Assembly: GCA_046542355.1 (NCBI GenBank)
Contig: JBKHBN010000010.1
Location: forward strand, 1 to 50,759
Source of the DNA: UBA1672 sp046542355
GTDB taxonomy: Bacteria > Pseudomonadota > Alphaproteobacteria > Micavibrionales > Micavibrionaceae
Length of the DNA: 50,759 bases
Direction of reading: 5' to 3'
The notes beneath the pieces are model-generated. The model was given only the letters and a program-made list of their open reading frames with translations. It had not been told where the DNA came from and did no database searches. Within the stretch, counting starts at the first letter, position 1, and every line of letters begins with the position of its first letter. A program made the translations under genes and the position numbers. Shown here piece after piece: positions 34,994 through 41,282 of this stretch.

Positions 34994-35866
34994 TTATTCA
35001 TTTTCTTGATGCGGCATGCGTACAATTTTTTGCCCTCCTTTTTCACCGTACAGGACAAGCGGGCGCTCATCATCGGTCAGCACGGTGATGCCGCGCGCAT
35101 CTTCATCATCGTGAAGTGTGTGCCCGAAGAGCTGATGATGACGAAGCTTCCCGCCGAATGTTTTTGCCAGATTCTCTTGTGAGAAGGTGGTTTCCACAGG
35201 GCCGTGAGCCAATATTGTCCTATTAAGGAGTGCTACTTCATCACAAAAATGGGGGACACTGCCTAGATTATGTGTTGAGACGAATATTAAGGCGCCATTT
35301 TGTACAAGATTTCGGAAAAGCTGGGCAAGGGACTCTTCTGTTTTGATATCAACACCAGTAAAAGGCTCGTCGAGAAGAATTATCCGTGCTTCCTGAGCAA
35401 GTGCCCGTGCGACGAAAACACGCTTTTTTTGCCCGCCGCTGAGCTCACCAATTTGTCGTTTACGGTAGGGGAGCATGTCAACACGCTGCAAGGCCGTCTC
35501 AAGGGCGTTTTTATCGCTTTGTTTTGCCTGTCTTAGCCAGTTCATATGACCGTAACGCCCCATCATGACCACGTCTTCAACAAGCACAGGGAAATCCCAA
35601 TTGACGTCTTCAGTTTGAGGGACATAGGCGACAAGGTTCTTTTTTAGCGCTGTTTTTACATCGTAGCTGGCAATGCGCACCGTGCCAGTTGTGGGTTTTT
35701 CAAAGCCCATTATGGTTTTGAACAAGGTTGATTTTCCTGCGCCGTTGATACCAACAAGACCGCAGATCGTGCCTTTGTGAAGTGTCAGGTTAATGTTTTC
35801 CAGAGCCACATGACCTCCGGGATAGGTGAGGCCAAGATTTTCCATTGTGATTAGGCCGGTGCTCAT
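34994..35866 (-). CDS. sitB: Manganese/iron ABC transporter ATPase, SitB-like
   Basis: The 290-residue energiser of the uptake system. Walker A GINGAGKST, Q-loop region VPQTEDVNWDFPVLVEDVVMMG, the ABC signature LSGGQKKRVFVARALA, Walker B IILLDEPFTG and the switch histidine in VSTHNL are all present. PQTEDVNWDFPV is typical of the SitB/YfeB branch that works with manganese and iron. The C-terminal 50 residues (from GKLRHHQLFGH) are His/Asp-rich and may bind metal; that part is inference. Confidence 0.94.
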   Translation of the reverse strand: MSTGLITMENLGLTYPGGHVALENINLTLHKGTICGLVGINGAGKSTLFKTIMGFEKPTTGTVRIASYDVKTALKKNLVAYVPQTEDVNWDFPVLVEDVVMMGRYGHMNWLRQAKQSDKNALETALQRVDMLPYRKRQIGELSGGQKKRVFVARALAQEARIILLDEPFTGVDIKTEESLAQLFRNLVQNGALIFVSTHNLGSVPHFCDEVALLNRTILAHGPVETTFSQENLAKTFGGKLRHHQLFGHTLHDDEDARGITVLTDDERPLVLYGEKGGQKIVRMPHQENE

Positions 35867-35891
35867 AAATTTGTGTCTTTCTTTCGAGGTT

Positions 35892-36905
35892 TTATGGTTT
35901 TGTTTCCCGGGCCTCTCTTGGCAGTGCTTTGGAAAACCCTTGCGCTATGGTCTTGGTTGTAACGCGCAGAAGGTCAAGGTAAGTCGGGACTTTTCCATCT
36001 GGCTCACTGAGGGAATCAACATATAAAACACCGCCATAGAGTGCGCCGGTTTCAGCAGCAACTTGTTTCATAGGGCGATCTGAAATCGTGCTTTCGCTAA
36101 AAACTACCGGAATGTTGTTTTCATTGATAGTATCTATGACTTTGCGTACCTGTTGCGGCGTGCCTTGCTGATCAGCGTTCATAGGCCATAGATAGAGTTC
36201 TTTAAATCCAAGGTCTTTTGCAAGATAGCTAAATGCGCCTTCGCTGGTGACAAGATAGCGGCGGTGTTGCGGGATGTTTTCAGTGATTTCTTTTATTTCG
36301 GAGCGAATCGCATTTATTTTCTGGCTATATTCGGCTGCATTTTTGTTGTAAGTTTCTGCGTTTTCTGGATCTATTTCAACAAAGCTTTTGCGGATGTTTT
36401 CTACATAAATCAGAGCGTTTTGTGTTGACATCCATGCATGGGGATTTGGTTTTCCGGCATATTCACCGCTATAAATGGAAAGAGGAGCTATTCCTTGTGA
36501 AACCGTAATGTTTTGAACGTCCTTTACGTCTTGCAAGAAGCGCTCAAACCAGAGTTCCAAATTTAAACCGTTCCAGAATATGATGTCAGCGTCTTGTGCG
36601 CGGACAATGTCTTTTGGGGTTGGTTGATAGTTATGTACTTCGGCGCCCGGTTTGGTTATGGAAGTGACTTGCGCGGCCTCTCCGGCAACGTTGCGTACTA
36701 TATCGGCTATGACAGTAAAAGTCGTAACAGCTTTTATTTTATGATTTGGCTGATTCGCTATTGCTGACCGATTCTGCGTTAATACGAAGATTGCTAGAAT
36801 TATTAATAGAATCACCGGGCTTTGATTCGCTATTTGTGATGCTGCCTTTAATGCAAACAATATAAAAAATTTTAAATTTTTAATCTGTGCTAAAAGTAAT
36901 TTCAT
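35892..36905 (-). CDS. sitA: Manganese/iron-binding protein of ABC transporter, SitA/MntA-like
   Basis: The 337-residue cluster A-I substrate-binding protein. The metal ligands are visible as His91 (AEVHNYQPTP), His156 (NPHAWMS), Glu222 (TSEGAFSYLAKDLGF) and Asp297 (YVDSLSEP). Glu rather than His at the third position is the manganese/iron pattern, not the ZnuA pattern. The N-terminus is unusually long: a hydrophobic signal-like segment at about 31-43 is preceded by 28 hydrophobic and basic residues. It is first in the operon sitA-B-C-D-mntR, the same layout as the tro operon of Treponema (troABCD-troR). Confidence 0.92.
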   Translation of the reverse strand: MKLLLAQIKNLKFFILFALKAASQIANQSPVILLIILAIFVLTQNRSAIANQPNHKIKAVTTFTVIADIVRNVAGEAAQVTSITKPGAEVHNYQPTPKDIVRAQDADIIFWNGLNLELWFERFLQDVKDVQNITVSQGIAPLSIYSGEYAGKPNPHAWMSTQNALIYVENIRKSFVEIDPENAETYNKNAAEYSQKINAIRSEIKEITENIPQHRRYLVTSEGAFSYLAKDLGFKELYLWPMNADQQGTPQQVRKVIDTINENNIPVVFSESTISDRPMKQVAAETGALYGGVLYVDSLSEPDGKVPTYLDLLRVTTKTIAQGFSKALPREARETKP

Positions 36906-36944
36906 ATCGATTATCTGGCGTTTGGTTCGTTTAGACTTTTTACA

Positions 36945-36973
36945 CTTTTAGCACACGCTAAACGATATATCAA
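36945..36973 (-). promoter_or_regulatory. Predicted sitA promoter with overlapping MntR operator
   Basis: On the minus strand TTGATA (36973-36968) and TAAAAG (36950-36945) lie 17 bp apart. Between them, reaching into the -10 box, is the palindrome TTTAGC-GTGT-GCTAAA (36962-36947), with two perfect six-base arms around a four-base spacer. A repressor bound there would block RNA polymerase, fitting Mn-dependent repression by MntR encoded at the end of the operon. The -10 box matches the consensus at four of six positions. Confidence 0.68.
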
Positions 36974-37020
36974 TACATCTTGTGGATAAGATTATGCACA
37001 TTATCTTTTAAACCTCTCTT

Positions 37021-37040
37021 TTATGAGTGCGCTACCTAAG
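37021..37040 (-). repeat. Repeat end matching the left end of the 13570-13907 element
   Basis: Read on the minus strand this is CTTAGGTAGCGCACTCATAA, which differs from the purA-adjacent left end (TTAGGTAGCGTACTCATAA) by one base. It lies in the gap between sitA and the isolated prepilin gene. The body of any element would lie to the left, but no matching second end is seen within 120 bp. Confidence 0.48.
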
Positions 37041-37157
37041 TGATCCTAAGAGGTTTTTTTATATTATAAGTTCTTTGTTCTGTACTTCTTTATGTCATGA
37101 TGTTGTATTCTTTGCTAGAGAAGCGTTTTGTCAGGGTTTTCTTGTTGAGGTGGTTTT

Positions 37158-37907
37158 ATGGATTGTGGCGGTAAGAACGCTCGTATGTTTATTGCTCTGC
37201 AGCGAGGTAATGTCTTATTTATTGTCCTGGTGGCGATTGTTTTGATTGGCGCACTTTTATATGCCGCCATGCCCTCTATGCGTCATTCATTGAAGGAGGC
37301 CGGGGAGGGGACGTCTATATCTTCCGGGGCTATGATGCAGTACACGGCTTCTTTGCGCGCGGCTGTGGCCGGGCTTTTGTACAAGGGTGCTATGGTTTCC
37401 GAACTGGAATTTAACCGCCCCGGTCATTTCGAATCTTGCTCGAGGGTGGAATTTTGTGTCTTTCATCCGGAAGGTGGCGGGATATCGTATACGCCAGTGG
37501 GGCGCGATGCTATGTCGAGCAGTGATTTAACTAATGATTGGGGGTTTTCCGCTTTGTTCGAGGTAGAAGGTGTCGGTGTGAGTATAGAGGGAGATTTTGC
37601 TGGTAATGATGTTCTTGCTCTTGTGTATGGTGTTTCCGAGACAGTATGTAAGCAGATGAACCAGGATCTTGGCGTTTTTGATGTTCCGGTGTCAGAGATT
37701 GAAGATACAGTTTTTACAGGTGTTTTGGCTCAAGGACTTGACCCTTCTATTGCTGGCTCCGGGGGAATGGAGAGCGGCTGGGAGGCGATGGATGGTGAAG
37801 AGGTTATTGGCAGAGGAGAAACTGCCGTCCTTGCCGGGCAAGCGCAGGGGTGTTTTAAAAGCAAAGCAGGACACAATGTATATTACAGCGTCCTGCTAGA
37901 GCGATAG
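37158..37907 (+). CDS. Isolated prepilin-like exported protein
   Basis: A 249-residue protein with a type IV prepilin-like N-terminus: QRGNVLFIVLVAIVLIGALLYAAM, where a short hydrophilic leader and Gly-Asn are followed by a hydrophobic helix. Position +5 lacks the usual Glu, so classical processing is doubtful. The body has paired cysteines (CSRVEFCVFHPEGG) and a late VSETVCKQMNQDLGV stretch that I associate with uncharacterised pilin-like proteins of alphaproteobacteria. GAGGTGG precedes ATG 37158 by 6 bp. It stands outside the Tad locus, next to no other secretion gene. Confidence 0.75.
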   Translation: MDCGGKNARMFIALQRGNVLFIVLVAIVLIGALLYAAMPSMRHSLKEAGEGTSISSGAMMQYTASLRAAVAGLLYKGAMVSELEFNRPGHFESCSRVEFCVFHPEGGGISYTPVGRDAMSSSDLTNDWGFSALFEVEGVGVSIEGDFAGNDVLALVYGVSETVCKQMNQDLGVFDVPVSEIEDTVFTGVLAQGLDPSIAGSGGMESGWEAMDGEEVIGRGETAVLAGQAQGCFKSKAGHNVYYSVLLER

Positions 37908-37958
37908 ATTGTTACGATACGATTTGTTTTCATTATTTTTAAGGTTGTTTATACCCCT

Positions 37959-38906
37959 CTAAGCACCCATATCCTTGAGTTTTCCTTTAAAATCATCGAT
38001 CGATTTATAGCCTTTTTCATGCATGACATCTTGCAGCTCTCTGGCAATGCGGGCAAAACAGTCTGTTCCTTCGCGCATAAATTGCGTTCCAATTTGCAAA
38101 GCGCTTGCGCCGCATAGAATGTGTTCAAAAGCATCTGTGCCGTTTTTGATTCCACCAACGCCGATGATTGCGACATCATCCTTTAGTAGTTTGTAGAATT
38201 GACGCACGTTGGCGAGCGCTGTGGGTTTTGCAAAATCTCCGCCGATACCGCCAAAGCCGTGTTTGGGACGAATGACCACGGACTCTTTTTGCGGATCAAC
38301 AACAAGGCCATTTCCTATACTGTTTATGCATGTTGCAAAGGCGATAGGGAAATCGTTAAGAATTTCTGCCATCATTTCAAAATGCGGAATGTCAAAATAG
38401 GGGGGGAGCTTTACGCCTAAAGGCTGCCTGGCAACCTTGCATACTTTTTCTAGAAGCGTGCGGCTTTGCTCGAAATCATAGCCTGCTTGTGGTTTGCCCG
38501 GGACATTAGGGCAAGACAGGTTCAGTTCTATGGCATCGACATGTTCGTTGTCTGCCAGAGCTTCCACCATAGTTGTGTTATCTTCAAAACCCATGCCGGA
38601 AACGGAAACAATATAGGGTTTGTTATGCGCTTTAGCTTTTTGCGCGTAAGCGGCGTAGTATTCATAGCCTTCGTTGGGTAGTCCCATGGAGTTGATCGAG
38701 CCCCAGTCCGTCTCATAATAACGGGGTTCCGGATTTCCTTCACGGTATTCCAGTGTAGCGCTTTTTGCGAGAATTGCGCCAGCAGCGCTTTTGCCGATGG
38801 CGTCCAGTTCTTTTTCCGTGGCGCAGAGCGGGCCGGAGGCATTAAAGATACATGTCTCCAGATCCATTCCGGCAAAATTTGTAGAAAGTGAGGGGGAGGT
38901 GGTCAT
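37959..38906 (-). CDS. pyrD: Class 1A dihydroorotate dehydrogenase (fumarate-type)
   Basis: Oxidises dihydroorotate to orotate in pyrimidine synthesis. The 315-residue protein has no membrane-targeting N-terminus, unlike class 2 enzymes. It shows the class 1 signature NSMGLPN (72-78) and AIELNLSCPNVPGKPQ with catalytic Cys132 (class 2 has Ser). FMN-binding features are IIGVGGIKNGTDAFEHILCGASALQIGTQFM. The close match of the Cys loop to Lactococcus PyrDA suggests fumarate as electron acceptor. AAGGAGAG lies upstream of the ATG. Most alphaproteobacteria use class 2, so a transferred or extra copy is possible. A PreA-like pyrimidine-degrading enzyme is less likely from this loop. Confidence 0.87.
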   Translation of the reverse strand: MTTSPSLSTNFAGMDLETCIFNASGPLCATEKELDAIGKSAAGAILAKSATLEYREGNPEPRYYETDWGSINSMGLPNEGYEYYAAYAQKAKAHNKPYIVSVSGMGFEDNTTMVEALADNEHVDAIELNLSCPNVPGKPQAGYDFEQSRTLLEKVCKVARQPLGVKLPPYFDIPHFEMMAEILNDFPIAFATCINSIGNGLVVDPQKESVVIRPKHGFGGIGGDFAKPTALANVRQFYKLLKDDVAIIGVGGIKNGTDAFEHILCGASALQIGTQFMREGTDCFARIARELQDVMHEKGYKSIDDFKGKLKDMGA

Positions 38907-38937
38907 GAGGGGCTCTCCTTATGTTGTTTGGTCGTTT

Positions 38938-39939
38938 TTATCTATATTTGTCTTCGCACGCCATAAATGATGTCAGGTATTTTTCTATGCCGTCTTCCAG
39001 CTCGATGAGCGGTTTGTTATACCCTGCATCGCGGAGCTTGGATATATTTGCTTCAGTAAAATATTGATATTTATCGCGTAAAGAATCCGGCATTTCGATG
39101 AATTTGATATTCGGCTTTATATTTGCTGCAGTAAAAGTGGCTTTGATAAGATCGGAAAATGTGCGTGCTTTTCCTGATCCGATATTGAATAACCCGCTGA
39201 CTTGCGGGTTCTCGTAAAGCCAGAGCATGATTGATACACAATCGTCAATATAGACGAAGTCACGCATTTGTCCGCCATGTTCGTATTCTGCTTTGTATGA
39301 TTTAAAGAGTTTTGCCGGAGCGCCATGAGCAATTTGCGGATAGAGGCGGCAGATTACGCTCATCATGTCGCCTTTATGGTATTCATTGGGGCCGTACACG
39401 TTAAAGAATTTCAGTCCTGCCCATTGTGGCGGCTTGCTTTCCGGGTGTTTGGCTTTGTTGTCATATATAATGCGCGATACGCGCCGGTCAAAGAGGTGTT
39501 TTGACCATCCATATGGGTTGAGTGGTTTTAGTCGTGCTAATTTTTCCGGGGTTTCGAAATCATCAAAGCCTTGTGATCCATCACCGTATGTTGCTCCCGA
39601 TGAGGCGTAAATAAAGCGTGCATTGTGATCGGCGCACCACTGCCAGAGTGCTCTGGACAGGTTTACATTGGAGCGAATAATTAAATCAACATCGGTTTCT
39701 GTGGTTGAGGATATTGCTCCCATATGAAAGATTATGTCAATTTTGTTGGCGTTTTTGTCGAGGTAGGGGAATAGATCTTCCGGGAAGACGATATCGCGCA
39801 GTTCTCTTTTGGCGATATTTTTCCATTTGTCACCATCTTCCAGCCAGTCACAGACGACGATGTTCTGCGCTCCCATTTCTTCAAGTCCGGCAACGAGATT
39901 TGATCCGATAAAGCCGGCTCCTCCTGTTACAATAATCAT
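38938..39939 (-). CDS. hldD: ADP-L-glycero-D-manno-heptose-6-epimerase HldD (RfaD)
   Basis: Makes the L-glycero form of ADP-heptose for the lipopolysaccharide inner core. The 333-residue short-chain dehydrogenase-type protein has the nucleotide-binding GGAGFIG (6-12), FHMGAISSTTETD, SSGATYGDG, the catalytic pair in NPYGWSK (Tyr143, Lys147), FFNVYGPNEYHKGDMMSV and the late GGQMRDFVYIDD loop, all typical of HldD. It is 31 bp upstream of pyrD on the same strand, although the two have no shared pathway. Presence suggests that the organism makes heptose-containing LPS. Confidence 0.95.
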   Translation of the reverse strand: MIIVTGGAGFIGSNLVAGLEEMGAQNIVVCDWLEDGDKWKNIAKRELRDIVFPEDLFPYLDKNANKIDIIFHMGAISSTTETDVDLIIRSNVNLSRALWQWCADHNARFIYASSGATYGDGSQGFDDFETPEKLARLKPLNPYGWSKHLFDRRVSRIIYDNKAKHPESKPPQWAGLKFFNVYGPNEYHKGDMMSVICRLYPQIAHGAPAKLFKSYKAEYEHGGQMRDFVYIDDCVSIMLWLYENPQVSGLFNIGSGKARTFSDLIKATFTAANIKPNIKFIEMPDSLRDKYQYFTEANISKLRDAGYNKPLIELEDGIEKYLTSFMACEDKYR

Positions 39940-40156
39940 GTTTTTTATCTCTTTTAGTGTTTGGCCTTGCTATAGATTTTTTCAGCACTAGCGTAAGCCA
40001 TTTTTTATCGATTTGGCAAGACGGTTTGAAGGGGGTCGTTGTCGTCGTCGCTTTTTTGGGAGTGGTTGGGTTTTTTTATGGTTGCTCTCTGTCTTTTGTT
40101 TGTTTAACTATGGTTTTATTATATTGGTTTGTTTTTAGTTTAGTGAGGAGAATGCC

Positions 40157-40615
40157 TTGTTCAATTCGGTTAGAAAAGTAGTAAGTTCGTTATTGGTTGT
40201 TTCACATCTTTTATTGGTTGGGTGTGCCTCCTCTTCAAAAAATATTTCTGCGCAATATGTGTCTCCAATGATATATCATGATTATAGCTGTAACCAGATT
40301 GCTGCGGAGTTGTCTCGAGTGTCTAGACGGGTTAATGAGATTGCTGGTGTTCAAGATAGTCAGGCAACAAAAGATGCAGTTGCTCTTGGGGTTGGGTTGG
40401 TTATATTTTGGCCGGCTTTATTTTTCTTGATTGGCGATGATAAGAAGGAAGAGCTTGGGCGTTTAAAGGGTGAATATGAAGCACTTGAACAGGCGGCCAT
40501 TCAGAAAGATTGCCCTGTTGTACAGCAAATACAGGAAACCAGACAGGCTCAGGAGACTGAAAAAGAAGCAGGAGAGCGGGAAGAGGAAAAAGGTGATCGC
40601 GGTGCTTTGAATTAA
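40157..40615 (+). CDS. Small lipoprotein of unknown function, TTG start
   Basis: A 152-residue lipoprotein: basic leader, lipobox LLVGC (Cys23), then YVSPMIYHDYSCNQIAAELSRVSRRVNEIAG and a hydrophobic segment GVGLVIFWPALFFLIG, ending in an acidic, Glu-rich coil. This pattern occurs in uncharacterised lipoproteins of proteobacteria and their phages. TTG 40157 is the start because AGGAG lies 6 bp before it and the nearby ATG (40152) reaches a stop after nine codons. Its stop codon lies within the first of two direct repeats around the integrase relic. Confidence 0.8.
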   Translation: MFNSVRKVVSSLLVVSHLLLVGCASSSKNISAQYVSPMIYHDYSCNQIAAELSRVSRRVNEIAGVQDSQATKDAVALGVGLVIFWPALFFLIGDDKKEELGRLKGEYEALEQAAIQKDCPVVQQIQETRQAQETEKEAGEREEEKGDRGALN

Positions 40616-40630
40616 AGGATTATGGAGTTT
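40613..40630 (+). repeat. Left direct repeat flanking the integrase relic
   Basis: TAAAGGATTATGGAGTTT differs by one base from 41053-41070. The spacing is 440 bp, with the integrase fragment and its probable arm sites inside. A possible att-like duplication, although the tRNA 3' end is not part of it. Confidence 0.5.
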
Positions 40631-40762
40631 TGGGGAGGTGATTCCTTCTCAGGGTGAGCCTCCAATTTCGCCGCCAGTGCAGCCTCGGTGAGCTGTTTTA
40701 TAAGCGGGGTCAAAACGCCTTCTTTTTTAATTTAGGCACTTTATTTTTAATTTTAGTAACTT

Positions 40763-40927
40763 CTAGAGGTGCCCTAGTGTTTTTTCCTTACCAAGATAGC
40801 GGTATTTCATCTGCCAGAGTTTTGAGCCATTAGACTGCACAAGCAGGTATAATCCTTCCCCGTCAAAAAGCTTATATGCCTTTTCTTTTGGCTTTGCTGT
40901 CTTGCATGTTCTGTCACTTAATTTCAT
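40763..40927 (-). pseudogene. Remnant of a phage-type tyrosine integrase (N-terminal arm-binding domain only)
   Basis: An intact ATG at 40927 opens 54 codons that give MKLSDRTCKTAKPKEKAYKL, followed by FDGEGLYLLVQSNGSKLWQM and KYRYLGKEKTLGHL, then TAG. This is the DUF4102 domain of P4-like integrases: AKPKEKxYKLxDGxGLYLLV-xPxGxKLWxxKYR. The core-binding and catalytic domains (about 350 more residues) are missing, so the gene is a truncated relic. It starts about 170 bp from tRNA-Val and points away from it. Truncation plus flanking repeats suggest excision or decay of an integrated element. Confidence 0.88.
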
Positions 40928-40931
40928 CTGA

Positions 40932-40994
40932 TACCCCCAACTTGTTGCCGATACCCCCGTTCAGTACCCCCATGTTGTAGTTGATTTGGGGGTA
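40932..40994 (+). other. Cluster of TACCCCC repeats upstream of the integrase remnant
   Basis: TACCCCC occurs at 40932, 40952 and 40965, with an inverted copy GGGGGTA at 40988-40994, immediately upstream of the integrase start. Repeats like these just outside an integrase gene can be the arm-type binding sites of the recombinase. That is inference; no other element of an att site can be fixed. Confidence 0.45.
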
Positions 40995-41052
40995 TTGTGG
41001 TGTAGTTCCAGATAGCGGTATGGAAGTATTCCTAGAAAGAATCAAGGAAATA

Positions 41053-41070
41053 TAAAGGATTATGGGGTTT
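41053..41070 (+). repeat. Right direct repeat flanking the integrase relic
   Basis: TAAAGGATTATGGGGTTT, the partner of 40613-40630 with one mismatch. It lies 25 bp from the 3' end of tRNA-Val. Confidence 0.5.
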
Positions 41071-41094
41071 GGTGGGCTTGTGTGAAGAAAAAAA

Positions 41095-41169
41095 TGGTGG
41101 GCGGTACTGGGATTGAACCAGTGACCCCTTGCGTGTCGAGCAAGTGCTCTACCCCTGAGCTAACCGCCC
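41095..41169 (-). tRNA. tRNA-Val (anticodon GAC)
   Basis: A full cloverleaf can be drawn on the minus strand: acceptor GGGCGGT/ACCGCCC with discriminator A and encoded CCA (41097-41095), D arm GCTC-AGGGGTA-GAGC, anticodon arm CTTGC-TCGACAC-GCAAG, and T arm ACTGG-TTCAATC-CCAGT. Loop positions 34-36 are GAC, the valine anticodon. Position 33 reads C, where nearly all tRNAs have U. The gene stands next to an integrase relic, and tRNA 3' ends are common integration targets. The 3' CCA is followed by a T-run (ATTTTTTT) that may help termination. Confidence 0.92.
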
Positions 41170-41282
41170 CTTCTTGAATAAAGGTAGGGGTAGTTCTAGC
41201 GACACCACGCTGATTTTTCAAGTGGAAATGTTACAAAGAGCTGTGCCGCACTCAAAAGGCTGCGTTGTCTATGGGATGTTCT

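Noticed and set aside
40791..41021. CCA(A)GATAGCGGTAT present twice around the integrase relic
   Set aside because: Short and imperfect; one copy lies within the integrase coding part. The 18-bp repeat at 40613 and 41053 is the better att candidate.
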